A stretch of 53,193 nt of DNA from JAJPKK01 sp035311445 (GCA_035311445.1 DATGCX010000415.1:1-53193); one strand, 5' to 3'. Shown: positions 25,897-35,277, counted from the stretch's first letter. Numbers and translations: made by a program. The notes: a model not told the origin generated them from the sequence alone.

Positions 25897-27463
25897 CGGC
25901 CAGCACGATCAGAACAGCCCCGAACCATAGCGCCTGCCAGTTGGCGAAACCTTCGTTGAGAACGATGTAGACCGCGGACGCCGCCGAGGTAACGGCGGCG
26001 ATGGTTTCGGCCCGGGCACGAGGGCCGGCGCGCTTGACGCCAAGCGCGACGGCGACCGCCAGCGGAACCACTGCGGCGGAGAGTTGCGCGTCGGTGAAAT
26101 CCCGATACCGCGGATCGAACACCAGGCCCAGCGCGGTCTGGATCGCCAGGATGGTGGTGGCGACGAGCACAAGCCCGCTCGCCCGGGCGATAACTGATGC
26201 GGGACGGTCCTGCGATCGCCCCAGCACGCGGGCGAAGGCCGGGATCGTCTCGTTTGCGGCAAGCGCCGTGGCGGCGGCGATCGGCGCCGCGAGCGCCACT
26301 GCCGCGAACGCCGCGGCGCGCAGCCAGCCGCCCAGGCCGAAACTCTCGATTATCACATTCTCGAGCCCCCACGGCGCCGTGATGCCGGCCACGAGCCCGA
26401 TGACCGCAACGCCCACCAGTACGCGCCCAGGAGCCTTTGAGATTGTCCCGCCGCCGGACCTGATCGCGGCCGCGAATACCGCAACCAGCATGGCCAGCCC
26501 AAACGCCAGTTGCCAGGGCCAAAGCGGATGATCGGAGACCGGTTCTCCCCAGGCAAACTTCGGTTCTCGAACACTGCTGCCCAACAGGCCCCAATACCCG
26601 CCGACCGTGCCTTCAAGGTGCCGCTTCCAGGGCTGGTCGAAGGCCTCGATCAGATTGACCCGGTAGTTCTTGGCCCGCGCCCGCGCCATCACTTCCTCCA
26701 GGACGTGAGCCTGGTTAGAAGGCGACGGCAAGGCGCCCTCGCGCATGCGTCCGGCGCTCGGCCACCCTACTTCTCCGATCAGTATCTCCTTGCCCGGAAA
26801 GACTGCCGCGACGCGGCTGCGGATATCGTCCACGTGAGCGGCCGCGATGTCGGCTGCAATCGGAAAATCCTCCCAGTAGGGCAGGATGTGGATGGTGACG
26901 AAATCGACCGCCGCGGCGAGCTCGCGGTTACGCAGCCAGAATTCCCAGACGTCGGCATAGGTCACCGGCATCCCCGTCGCCGATTTAACCTCATGCAACA
27001 CGGTTCCGATGTCGCTTGCTGCGAGCTCGCCGCGCAACAGCACCTCGTTGCCGACCACGATTCCGATAATCGTATCCGGATAGCGTTTGGCGAGCGCTAT
27101 CGCGGTATCGATCTGGATACGGTTCTTCTGCCGGTCGCGATCGAGCCACAGGCCCTGAAGCACCTTCAGGCCAAGGCGCTGAGCAATCCCCGGCACCTGG
27201 TCGAGGCCGTTGTCGGTCGCATAGGTGCGCACGCATCCGGTGAGGCGCACGAGTTTTGCAAGATCCTCTTCGATCTGCGCGGCTTCCGCATGGGTTGCGG
27301 CGATGAGTGGAGTCTGGCCGCCGCGAAACGGCGCATAGGAAACGCATTGAATGCGGCCGGGATCGGCCGCCGCTGCCGGCGCGGCCAGCGGCCGGCCGAG
27401 CCACCACCATGCCAACGCGACCGCCGCCGCGGCGAGGAGAAACAAGGCAACCAGTTTTCGCAT
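25859..27463 (-). CDS. ndvC: NdvC-like beta-(1,6)-glucan synthase / GH17-type glycosyltransferase
   Basis: 534 residues from MRKLVALFLLAAAAVALAWWW. An N-terminal membrane anchor is followed by a GH17-type domain (about 35-330) with the acid/base region VVGNE (Glu140) and the nucleophile region LIGEVGWPS (Glu231). The C-terminus has several TM helices. In Bradyrhizobium, ndvC is required for beta-(1,6) linkages in cyclic beta-(1,3),(1,6)-glucans, acting with NdvB; GH17 members can transglycosylate. It is divergent from the ndvD-like and ndvB-like genes, which supports the assignment. Confidence 0.8.
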   Translation of the reverse strand: MRKLVALFLLAAAAVALAWWWLGRPLAAPAAAADPGRIQCVSYAPFRGGQTPLIAATHAEAAQIEEDLAKLVRLTGCVRTYATDNGLDQVPGIAQRLGLKVLQGLWLDRDRQKNRIQIDTAIALAKRYPDTIIGIVVGNEVLLRGELAASDIGTVLHEVKSATGMPVTYADVWEFWLRNRELAAAVDFVTIHILPYWEDFPIAADIAAAHVDDIRSRVAAVFPGKEILIGEVGWPSAGRMREGALPSPSNQAHVLEEVMARARAKNYRVNLIEAFDQPWKRHLEGTVGGYWGLLGSSVREPKFAWGEPVSDHPLWPWQLAFGLAMLVAVFAAAIRSGGGTISKAPGRVLVGVAVIGLVAGITAPWGLENVIIESFGLGGWLRAAAFAAVALAAPIAAATALAANETIPAFARVLGRSQDRPASVIARASGLVLVATTILAIQTALGLVFDPRYRDFTDAQLSAAVVPLAVAVALGVKRAGPRARAETIAAVTSAASAVYIVLNEGFANWQALWFGAVLIVLAVTLDRLPDAQSS

Positions 27464-27808
27464 GGCGATCCCGCAGGACGTTACAGGGGTGTCAGATTTG
27501 GACGGTCTGAATTTGGACGATCCGAAACGACCTGCCATTTCTCTGTTGCAAACCCGACACAGCGAGAACGTTCCCGGCGGACTCATAGCATCGGCGCGCC
27601 GTGGCGCAATCCGCCGCGGGCGACATAACGTCCGGGGCGACGAGATCAATCATCGCGCTACACGGCTGGACAAAATCCGCAACTTCGGCCATTGACGACA
27701 GGAAGATTTGGGGCGTTAGTCTCACATGCCGAGCCGGGTGCCTGCAGAGAATTATTGCCCCTGTATTCTTGTCCCCGTCAGCTTCGACGGAAAACCGATC
27801 GTGCGACC

Positions 27809-28291
27809 ATGTTCCGTGTAATCTGGCGTTTCCTTGCAGTCCTCCTGGGCTCAGCGACACTCGTAGCCGCTCCCCTCGCCTCCCTCCACGCCCAGAATGG
27901 GGAGCAAAAGCCGGCCGAGCACGGCAAGGGAGAAACCAAGGATGGCACGGCGCGGACCGACGAGGTCGCCGAGGCGAGCCGCGTCATGTCCGGTCCGGCT
28001 GCCCGAGGCGAGTGTGTCTGGCTTGGCGAGCGCGCCGTCGGCCTGATGTGGAAAGACGATCTCGACACCGCGTTCCGTCACCTCGAATTGTATGATCGGT
28101 TCGGCTGCCCGGGCGAGCATGTTCAGATCAGCTTCCGTTGCGTCGTCCGGCAGGGCAACATCGACCAGAAGGACCAGAAGGCGGCCGATGCCTTCAACTC
28201 CCGCGTCCATTCCTGCTGGCTCAATCCCGCCCTTCCGCCCGTCACTGCGACCGCGCCGGCAGCGGCTGCGGAAAAACCCGGAACGAAATAG
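27809..28291 (+). CDS. NdvD-like beta-glucan biosynthesis accessory protein
   Basis: 160 residues. Signal peptide RFLAVLLGSATLVAAPLASLHA, then a Lys/Glu-rich linker and a short domain with three Cys in the pattern ECVWLGE...RFGCPGEH...FRCVVRQG and a further Cys near the end, suggesting disulfides in the periplasm. Position between ndvC-like and ndvB-like genes mirrors the Bradyrhizobium ndv locus, where ndvD lies in this interval; the protein is shorter than the reported NdvD, so the match is by context more than sequence. Confidence 0.6.
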   Translation: MFRVIWRFLAVLLGSATLVAAPLASLHAQNGEQKPAEHGKGETKDGTARTDEVAEASRVMSGPAARGECVWLGERAVGLMWKDDLDTAFRHLELYDRFGCPGEHVQISFRCVVRQGNIDQKDQKAADAFNSRVHSCWLNPALPPVTATAPAAAAEKPGTK

Positions 28292-28484
28292 CCGGTCACG
28301 CGTTTTAATATTTGCACTTGGTATATATTGTCGCAGTTAGCTCGCCCTCAAAACGCCATGTCATCTGAATACTTGAATTCGCGCGATGCTCTGTTATCTG
28401 TTGCATCGCGGCAAGCCCCCGCGACCGTGCCTAGGGGACAGGCCCCGGTCTCCAACTCATCGCCCCCATCTGGTCTAGCGTTCC

Positions 28485-31274
28485 ATGCGCTCCGTCGCTG
28501 TCGTGGTCGCGCTCGTGGCGTGCCTGCACGCTGGCGCTTGGGCTGTTCGGCAAACCCAAGCCACAGCTCCCAATTTCGAGGGAGTCCTGAACAGCGTTTC
28601 ATATTCGCCGTTCACCACTGGCACTCATCCGGATTTTGAAGGCAGCCGTCCGCCCGAGGCGCGCATCCGCGCTGACCTGAAGGCGATCGCACCTTATACA
28701 CGCGCGATCCGGCTGTATTCGTCGACCGGCGGCGTCGAGCAGGTGCCAAAGATTGCCGCAGAATTCGGCCTCAAAGTCACGCTCGGCATATGGCTCGACA
28801 AGAGCGAGAAACGTGGCGAAGGAGAGCTGCGTCCGGACTTCGATCCTTCCTGCAAGAACCGCTTCGAGCAGGAGATGAGCGACCTGCTCGACGTCTCGTG
28901 CAAGAGCCGCAATATCCGGGAGGTCGTTTCCGCGCTCGATCTGCTGCGCAAGAACCGCAACGTCAACGGCATCATGGTGGGCAACGAAACGCTGTTCCGC
29001 CGCGATATGACGGCCGACCAACTCGCCGAAGTCGTCAAGCGGGTAAAACGCGAGGTTGCCGGTGCGGTACCGATTTCAACCGGCGAAATCTACAGCGAGC
29101 TCCTGGAAACCGACAAGGACGGCGGGCTCGTTGCCGAAAAGCTGATTTCCAAAGTCGATTTCATCGCCGCGCACGTACTGCCCTATTGGGGTCGCATACC
29201 GGCCGAGGGCGCAGTCAATGAGGCGGTGCGCGTTTACGATTTGCTGCGCAGGACCTTTCCGGGCAAGCATATCGTCATAGCGGAGTTCGGGTGGCCGAGC
29301 AGCGGCTATAATCGCGGCGCGGCCATTCCGGGCAAGTTCGAACAGGCCGGCATCATGCGGGGGTTCGTCGCCCGCGCCGATGCGCTCGGCATCGACTACA
29401 ACCTCATCGAAGCCTACGACCAGCCCTGGAAGACCATCGAGGGCAGCGTCGGCGCCTACTGGGGGCTGTTCGACAATCAAACCCGCCAGCCCAAATTTGC
29501 CTGGTCCGGCCCGATCATCGACATGGATAATTGGAAGATCGCGGCCGTTGCGGTTGCGGTCGGCGTCTTGTTGTCGCTTCCGGTCCTCGGCATCGCGGGA
29601 GCCACGTTCGTTCAGATCTTTTTGCTGGCGTCCGCGGCCCATGCGGTCGGCGCCTGGGCGGCAACGTTGTTTGATTATTGGGTGAGCCATTACTTCGTGG
29701 CCGGTGCAGCCTTCGCGCTCGCGCTTGGCACCGTGCTGCTGATCCCCCTGGTTTTGATCGCGCTTGGGCGGATTGAGGAGATCGCCTGCATTCTGTTCGG
29801 CCGTTCGCCGGCGCGACTGTTGAGGGGGAGCGGTGCTGGCGCGCCACCCTCCCACCCCAAGGTTTCGATCCACATCCCGGCCTGCCGCGAGCCGCCGGAG
29901 ATGCTCAAGGCGACCCTCGATGCAGTGGCCCGGCTCGCTTATCCCAACTTCGAATGCATCCTTATCGTTAACAACACGCCCGATCCGGCGATGTGGCAGC
30001 CCGTCGAGGAGCACTGCCGCGCGCTCGGCGAGCGGTTCCGATTCATCAACATCCCCAAGCTCGAAGGCTACAAGGCAGGCGCGCTGCGGCTGGCGCTGGC
30101 CCAGACTTCGCCGGACGCCGAGATAATCGGCATCATCGATGCCGATTATGCGGTGACACCCGATTGGCTCAGCGATCTGGTCCCGGTCTTCGCCGATCCC
30201 AAGGTCGGGCTGGTGCAGGCGCCACAGGATCACCGCGACGGCAAGCGCAGTCCGCTCCATTATGTGATGAACGGCGAGTATGCGGGCTTCTTCGATATCG
30301 GCATGGTCCAGCGTAATGAAGCCAATGCCATTATCGTCCACGGCACCATGTGCCTCATTCGCCGAACCGCGCTCGAGGCCGCCGCCGGATGGTCCTGCGA
30401 CACCATCTGCGAGGACACCGACCTCGGTCTCACCATCCTGGAGCTCGGGTGGCAGGCTCATTATACCAATCGGCGTTACGGTTACGGCCTGCTACCGGAC
30501 ACGTTCGAAGCCTACAAGAAGCAGCGCGATCGCTGGGCTTCGGGCGGATTTCAGATCATCAAAAAACATTGGCGCCGTTTCCTGCCTGGCGCGTCGGAAT
30601 TGACCGGCGACCAGAAGCGCGAATTCGCATTCGGCTGGATCAATTGGCTGGGTGCCGAGACGGTCGGCGTGCTGGTGGCGATCCTCAACCTGATCTGGGT
30701 GCCGGTGGTGGCATTTGCGGGAATCGCTGTGCCCGACAAGGTGCTGACGCTTCCGATCATCGCGACTTTCGTGATTTCGGTCGTGCATTTCGTCGCGCTC
30801 TATCGCCGCCGCGTGCCGATTCCTCCGTTCCAGGCCGCGGGCGCCATGTTGGCCGCGATGGCGATGCAATGGACCGTCGCGCGTGCCGTCGCCAACGGCA
30901 TCATCAAGGACCACCTGACCTTTGTGCGCACTGCCAAGGGCGGTGCCGCCCGCAGGCGCGTCGTCTTCCCGGCATTCGAGGAAGCGGTTCTGGGGGGCTT
31001 GCTGGCTCTCGGCGCCGTCATCGTGTTTGCCACCAACTGGGAGCGGGTGCGGGAGATCAACCTGTTCGGCTGCGTCCTGGTCGTGCAAAGCCTGCCCTTC
31101 CTCGCGGCCGCGGCGCTGGCGGCGTTCGAGAATTCCCGCCTTAATGATTTCGTGGTGTTGCGCAGCCTCGAAGCGCGGCTGGTGGAGGTCTTGTCGCCGG
31201 TCCTGCCGATACGGCGTAACCCGATCAGTCAAACCGCGGCGGCGCCCGACAAGCGCATGGAGGCGGCGCCGTAG
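28485..31274 (+). CDS. ndvB: NdvB-like cyclic beta-glucan synthase (GH17 + GT2)
   Basis: 929 residues. An N-terminal anchor precedes a GH17-type domain (about 30-340; Glu168 in MVGNETLF, Glu267 in IAEFGWPSSG), then TM helices, a family 2 glycosyltransferase (about 460-700) with IDADYA (Asp552/Asp554), EDTDL (643-647) and QRDRW (680-684), and a C-terminal membrane bundle. This matches the Bradyrhizobium-type NdvB that polymerises beta-(1,3) glucose from UDP-glucose in the inner membrane. All catalytic motifs are present. The glucan is implicated in osmoadaptation and plant symbiosis in that genus. Confidence 0.88.
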   Translation: MRSVAVVVALVACLHAGAWAVRQTQATAPNFEGVLNSVSYSPFTTGTHPDFEGSRPPEARIRADLKAIAPYTRAIRLYSSTGGVEQVPKIAAEFGLKVTLGIWLDKSEKRGEGELRPDFDPSCKNRFEQEMSDLLDVSCKSRNIREVVSALDLLRKNRNVNGIMVGNETLFRRDMTADQLAEVVKRVKREVAGAVPISTGEIYSELLETDKDGGLVAEKLISKVDFIAAHVLPYWGRIPAEGAVNEAVRVYDLLRRTFPGKHIVIAEFGWPSSGYNRGAAIPGKFEQAGIMRGFVARADALGIDYNLIEAYDQPWKTIEGSVGAYWGLFDNQTRQPKFAWSGPIIDMDNWKIAAVAVAVGVLLSLPVLGIAGATFVQIFLLASAAHAVGAWAATLFDYWVSHYFVAGAAFALALGTVLLIPLVLIALGRIEEIACILFGRSPARLLRGSGAGAPPSHPKVSIHIPACREPPEMLKATLDAVARLAYPNFECILIVNNTPDPAMWQPVEEHCRALGERFRFINIPKLEGYKAGALRLALAQTSPDAEIIGIIDADYAVTPDWLSDLVPVFADPKVGLVQAPQDHRDGKRSPLHYVMNGEYAGFFDIGMVQRNEANAIIVHGTMCLIRRTALEAAAGWSCDTICEDTDLGLTILELGWQAHYTNRRYGYGLLPDTFEAYKKQRDRWASGGFQIIKKHWRRFLPGASELTGDQKREFAFGWINWLGAETVGVLVAILNLIWVPVVAFAGIAVPDKVLTLPIIATFVISVVHFVALYRRRVPIPPFQAAGAMLAAMAMQWTVARAVANGIIKDHLTFVRTAKGGAARRRVVFPAFEEAVLGGLLALGAVIVFATNWERVREINLFGCVLVVQSLPFLAAAALAAFENSRLNDFVVLRSLEARLVEVLSPVLPIRRNPISQTAAAPDKRMEAAP

Positions 31275-31335
31275 CTTATTGGGAGCGACGCATGAAGCCG
31301 CCCGAGAGCTAGCGCCCGGTGCCCTCGTCCACTGC

Positions 31336-31381
31336 TTGACGCCTCAAACATGGGCGGGTATTACATTTTGCGAAATGTAAT
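31336..31381 (+). promoter_or_regulatory. Promoter and autorepression operator of the AbrB-VapC operon
   Basis: -35 TTGACG (31336-31341), 17-base spacer, -10 TATTAC (31359-31364). A perfect inverted repeat with 9-base arms ATTACATTT / AAATGTAAT (31360-31381) overlaps the -10 and the ATG at 31380, so the transcript would be almost leaderless and repression by the AbrB-type antitoxin would block the polymerase directly. Confidence 0.7.
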
Positions 31382-31646
31382 GGGGTCCTCCGTGGAGTCC
31401 GCAATCACCAGAAAAGGCCAAGCCACGATCCCAAAGGCGGTTCGGGAGCATCTTCGCTTGAAGCCGGGCGACCGGGTGAAATTTTTCCTGCACCCGGACG
31501 GCAGCGTCGTTCTCCTGCCGAAGTTGCCCGTGACGGCGTTGCGCGGCATGGTCAAGCATCGGCGGTCGCCGGTCACGATCGAGGAGATGGATGAGGCGGT
31601 GATCGTGGGCGCTAATGAGGGCATGCCGCGCGGCCGAAGGCGATGA
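31380..31646 (+). CDS. AbrB/SpoVT-type antitoxin
   Basis: 88 residues from ATG 31380. The swapped-hairpin AbrB domain is clear: SAITRKGQATIPKAVREHLRLKPGDRV with FFLHPDGSVVLLPK. The C-terminal tail (SPVTIEEMDEAVIVGANE) is the usual toxin-binding segment. It overlaps the VapC gene by four bases (ATGA). No ribosome binding site stands directly upstream, consistent with a leaderless message from the promoter seen. Confidence 0.88.
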   Translation: MGSSVESAITRKGQATIPKAVREHLRLKPGDRVKFFLHPDGSVVLLPKLPVTALRGMVKHRRSPVTIEEMDEAVIVGANEGMPRGRRR

Positions 31647-32038
31647 TCGGATTGGACACCAATGTACTGGTCCGCTACGTCACGCAAGATGATCTGGTTC
31701 AATCCCCGAAGGCGACAGCCTGGATCGAGCGGCGGCTGACGCCCGACAATCCCGGCTTCATCAGTATCGGCGCCATTGCGGAAACAGCATGGGTCCTTGA
31801 GCGTACTTACGGTCTTTCCGACCAAGCCATCGCAGGTGTCATTGAACGCTTATTGCAAGCTGATGTTCTTGTCGTCGAAGACGAGCAGCAAGTCTTCACC
31901 GCCATGATCACCCTTAGGGAGAGTCTCGGCTCGTTCGCCGACGCTCTCATTGCAGCGTTAGGCGCCAAGGCCGGGTGTTCTAACACGCTCACATTCGACC
32001 AAAAAGCGCTTCGGCTGCCCGGATTTACACCCGCATAG
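31643..32038 (+). CDS. VapC-type PIN-domain toxin (ribonuclease)
   Basis: 131 residues. PIN-domain acidic residues are visible in GLDTNVLVRY (Asp5), ETAWVL (Glu), SFADALIAA (Asp) and TFDQKA (Asp), the set that binds Mg/Mn for RNA cleavage. Translationally coupled to the AbrB antitoxin. VapC toxins usually cut tRNA or rRNA; the target here is unknown. Looks intact. Confidence 0.9.
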   Translation: MIGLDTNVLVRYVTQDDLVQSPKATAWIERRLTPDNPGFISIGAIAETAWVLERTYGLSDQAIAGVIERLLQADVLVVEDEQQVFTAMITLRESLGSFADALIAALGAKAGCSNTLTFDQKALRLPGFTPA

Positions 32039-32044
32039 CCTCCC

Positions 32045-33211
32045 CTACCCTGCCATCGCGGTCTCCACCAGTCGCACCCAGTACGACGTGCCATACGGAA
32101 TCACGTCATCGTTGAAATTGTAGCGCGGATGGTGCAGCCCGGGGCTGTCGCCGTTGCCGACAAAAATGAAGGCGCCGGGCCGCGCCTCCAGCATGTAGGA
32201 GAAATCCTCGCCGCCCATTACCGGCGCCATCTCGGTATTGACGCGATCAGTGCCGGCGACCTCGCCGGCGACTGACGCCGCGAAGGCGGTCTCGCGCTCA
32301 TGGTTGGACAGCACCGGGTAGCCGCGGCGCAAGGTGAAATTCGCCTTGGCGCCGTGCAGGCGGGCAGTGCCTTCGACGATCTCGGCAATCCGCGTGCGCA
32401 AGCGTTCACGCACATCGGGCTTGAGACTGCGGGCGGTCCCGCGCAACAGCGCCGTTTGCGGGATGACGTTATCGGCGCTGCCGGCCTGGAACGTGCAGAT
32501 CGAGACCACGGCCGCCTCGACGGGATCGATGTTGCGCGACACGATCGACTGCAGTTGGCTGACCATCTGGGCGCCCACCAGGATGGGGTCGATCGCGATG
32601 TGAGGTCGGGCGGCATGGCCGCCAATGCCCTCGATCTCGACCGTGATGTTGTCGGTCGCGGCCATGATCGGCCCGCTGCGGATTGAGAAGGCGCCCAGCG
32701 GCAGCCCGGGGAAGTTGTGCATGCCGTAGACTTCCTCGATGGCGAAGCGCTCCATCAGGCCGTCCCTGATCATGGCGAGCCCACCCGCTCCACCTTCTTC
32801 GGCCGGCTGGAAGATCATCACGGCGGTGCCTGCGAAATTGCGGGTCTCGGCAAGGTATTTCGCGGCACCCAGCAGCATGGCGGTGTGGCCGTCATGGCCA
32901 CAGGCGTGCATCTTCCCGGGCACGGTCGACTTGTAGGGGATATCGTTCGCCTCCTGGATCGGCAGCGCATCCATGTCCGCGCGCAGGCCGATCACCCTGC
33001 GGGGCCCCGGCCGGTTGCCCCGGATGATGCCGACCACGCCGGTGCGCCCTATTCCCGACACCACCTCGTCGCAACCGAACGCCTCGAGCTGTGCGGCAAC
33101 CGTTCCGGCGGTGCGGTGCACATCGTAAAGTAGCTCCGGATGCGCATGAATGTCGCGCCGCCACCCGGCAATTTCGCCCTGGAGGTCCGCTACACGGTTG
33201 ACGATCGGCAT
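32045..33211 (-). CDS. M20 family amidohydrolase (hippurate hydrolase-like)
   Basis: 388 residues. N-terminal RRDIHAHPELLYD, metal-binding ACGHDGHTAMLLGAA and QPAEEGGAG, the dimerisation lid (GIGGHAARPH) and the C-terminal MGGEDFSYML mark the M20D/HipO group, which cleaves N-acyl amino acids. Predicted cytoplasmic. It starts 278 bases before the tRNA gene on the opposite strand; that gap shows no further gene. Confidence 0.95.
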   Translation of the reverse strand: MPIVNRVADLQGEIAGWRRDIHAHPELLYDVHRTAGTVAAQLEAFGCDEVVSGIGRTGVVGIIRGNRPGPRRVIGLRADMDALPIQEANDIPYKSTVPGKMHACGHDGHTAMLLGAAKYLAETRNFAGTAVMIFQPAEEGGAGGLAMIRDGLMERFAIEEVYGMHNFPGLPLGAFSIRSGPIMAATDNITVEIEGIGGHAARPHIAIDPILVGAQMVSQLQSIVSRNIDPVEAAVVSICTFQAGSADNVIPQTALLRGTARSLKPDVRERLRTRIAEIVEGTARLHGAKANFTLRRGYPVLSNHERETAFAASVAGEVAGTDRVNTEMAPVMGGEDFSYMLEARPGAFIFVGNGDSPGLHHPRYNFNDDVIPYGTSYWVRLVETAMAG

Positions 33212-33489
33212 CGCAATGGCTCCTTGCCGTCACCTGGCCGCGCCCCGATGCTGCGAGCAAAACCGAGCCGCGCGGCGCGGTCAAGGCGGGAATTTGACTG
33301 ATGTTCGCGGTGGCAGTGCAATTGTGGCGCAGGGCAGGCGGCAAGACCCGCGGCGCAGAACCAAAGACTGCGGCGCATCACAGAGTTGCCTTCGTGACAT
33401 CTTGAGGTTGTGCCGCAAAGGGAGCGCCGGAACCGCTCGATTGCGGCGGTATTGACCAGCCTGGGGCGCGCCTCTACACACGCGCCTAT

Positions 33490-33565
33490 GAGCCTGTAGC
33501 TCAGGTGGTAGAGCACTTGACTTTTAATCAAGTGGTCCTGGGTTCGAGTCCCAGCAGGCTCACCA
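33490..33565 (+). tRNA. tRNA-Lys (anticodon TTT)
   Basis: 76 bases including encoded CCA. Acceptor GAGCCTG pairs with CAGGCTC; D arm GCTC..GAGC; anticodon stem CTTGA/TCAAG with loop CTTTTAA (anticodon 33523-33525); T arm CTGGG TTCGAGT CCCAG; discriminator A. All stems pair. It marks the left edge of a 7-kb stretch of accessory debris. Confidence 0.97.
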
Positions 33566-33642
33566 AGCAAAATCAAAGAGTTAGCCGCAAGCGATGGTTT
33601 CCGGGAAGGCGACGGGCCAGCACCGGGCCAGCACATCGGCCC

Positions 33643-33984
33643 ATGGCGGTGACCATGGAATCAAAACAACCTCCGGGTCCTGACGCCAGCGAAGCCGTGA
33701 ACCACCCGGCCCACTACGGCGGCGCCGACAACCCCTACGAGGCCATCAAGGTCATCGAGGCCTGGGGGCTAAACTTCCACCTCGGCAACAAAGAAATGGT
33801 TGATAGCGGTGAGGCGATCAAGGGAGCGCTGATGAAGGCCAAGTGGATCGTCCTAACCCTTGCCGCCGCGTTGCTAAGCGGAGCCGTAATCTATGTCGAA
33901 ACTCACACCGCCATTCGAGTAACGGCTCCATGTCGCACGAACCCGCCGGGTGAGGTTGTTTGTCCGCCCCCTTATAGGCCATAA
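33643..33984 (+). CDS. DUF3310-like phage fragment joined to a small membrane protein
   Basis: 113 residues. The first 50 (AVNHPAHYGGADNPYEAIKV and FHLGN) match the N-terminus of DUF3310, a family found in phages and prophages, but the usual continuation after the GN is missing. The frame then runs into MKAKWIVLTLAAALLSGAVIY, which has its own AAGGGAG site and ATG at 33832 and could be a separate 50-residue membrane protein ending PPPYRP. Probably a deletion junction in a prophage relic. Confidence 0.55.
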   Translation: MAVTMESKQPPGPDASEAVNHPAHYGGADNPYEAIKVIEAWGLNFHLGNKEMVDSGEAIKGALMKAKWIVLTLAAALLSGAVIYVETHTAIRVTAPCRTNPPGEVVCPPPYRP

Positions 33985-34936
33985 TCAAACTGCCCCAAGG
34001 AACCCCAAGCGGCTGATCGCAGTGATGGGGCTAAGGGCTGTGCCTTCGGACCTCGCCCTTTCTTCATTCGAAGAAGGCCCCGACCTGATTGTGGCCCCCA
34101 GGCCGGGGCAGTCCGAGGGAGGGGATTGGAAACGCTCCAAAAAAACTCCAATCCTCGGCAATGGCGACGCTAATAGTCCTCGAATTGAGACAGAATGGGG
34201 CGTGTCACTGCGACAAATTCGGCGCTCAAGGCCTTCGGCGTCACTTCGGTTGAACCGCCCTTGAGAGTACGACCTTCGTCCGCTGGCTCGCTGTGGAGTC
34301 GAAATGCTATAGAGGTTGCACGCGGCTGGGCGCGGGCGAGCCCCGGTCGGGTTCTGGCCATTCCACCCGATCGGAGGCTTTTTCAATCCCTCCGCTCGCC
34401 CCACACCATCGATAGAAGGCTGCGCTCGCCTCACGGCAACGCTGTCCAATTCAGGGCCTAAAAAGGAGGCCCCGATCTCGTGGGGCTGGGGGGGATCGGG
34501 GGAGATCGGGACTTTTGCTCGCAAGGGGTAATACGAGCTACAGAAAACTACCTTACCTTGTAGACATAGGATATCTATGAGGGCTATAGGGGATCGCTTT
34601 AGCCCTGGAACACCTTGCCGTTCCGTGCGTTGGCTCCATGCGGGCAGCTCGAGCCCGTGGTCTCGGTCCCCACCCCCCCACAATTCCCCCTGAGGGACCG
34701 AGGCCCCAAGGCGGCCCCCGAAAAAAATTTCCGAAATGTGCGGGAACCGACCTTAGAGTGTCGGGGTTGTGACATTACGCGTGGCCGCTACGCCGACCCC
34801 GGGCTGCTGCGCAAACTGGCTCGGTCCCAACCCCCACCCAAGGGAACCAGGCCGGTAAGACATGGGAGGAACTGGGCGGGGCGGCCCAATCCGAATGAAA
34901 AACTGGCGCGGATTGGGCCGCCTCTGCCTGTCGCTG
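33985..34936. other. Stretch without convincing genes
   Basis: A 232-residue open frame on the minus strand (33985-34683) is P/R/S-rich and matches nothing I know; I consider it non-coding. A perfect 14-base inverted repeat GGCGGCCCAATCCG / CGGATTGGGCCGCC (34880-34893, 34909-34922) may be a terminator or repeat. Several AAAAAAA and TAGGATATCTA tracts differ from the GC-rich flanks. Confidence 0.4.
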
Positions 34937-35129
34937 TCATCGTTCCGTCCCCTCATCGCTCCTCTCAATCACCCTAGCGCCGTGGCGATAATCGATCCGG
35001 TCCCGCGGATACATTCGCCTTGCGGTCTCATAAGCCGCATGACCAACGAGAAGGTTCGCCGCTCGGGCAATGACTTCGTCGCGGGCCGTTGGTGCGGATT
35101 ACTTTGAAGGGTAGGTCTTCGTCGGGCAT
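34937..35129 (-). pseudogene. Small conserved-type protein, frameshifted, behind an SOS box
   Basis: Starts ATG 35129 as MPDEDLPFKVIRTNGPR; after one extra C in GGCCCGCGAC the frame changes and continues DEVIARAANLLVGHAAYE...RARVIERSDEGTE-like sequence to TGA at 34937. The pattern is strongly protein-like and resembles small proteins of unknown function in Bradyrhizobium, from memory only. A GTTC-N7-GTTC motif lies 29 bases upstream. Confidence 0.5.
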
Positions 35130-35157
35130 GGGGAGGGCCTCCAAAGATGTTATGAGG

Positions 35158-35172
35158 GAACGAATAGCGAAC
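35158..35172 (-). promoter_or_regulatory. LexA (SOS) box of alphaproteobacterial type
   Basis: GTTCGCTATTCGTTC on the minus strand fits the alphaproteobacterial LexA site GTTC-N7-GTTC exactly. It is placed 29-43 bases before the start of the frameshifted gene at 35129. Confidence 0.55.
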
Positions 35173-35277
35173 ACAAGTCAAGCCGGGTCGACGGCAACCT
35201 GCTTGGCGGTATTGAATTGCAGCCCTTCCCGTGCACGACGCTTGGGCGTATCGAGCCTTTGAGCCGAGGCTTGTCGA

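Noticed and set aside
29076..30461. A 461-codon open frame on the minus strand
   Set aside because: Antisense to the ndvB-like gene; long antisense frames are expected in GC-rich DNA.
33490..33565. tRNA 3' end searched for a second copy marking an integrated element
   Set aside because: No convincing duplicate of the T arm and acceptor end was found by eye between 33.6 and 53 kb, so no attachment site is annotated.
33985..34683. A 232-codon minus-strand frame in the island
   Set aside because: No family-like sequence, Pro/Arg/Ser-rich, no ribosome binding site or partner; kept only as part of a gene-poor stretch.
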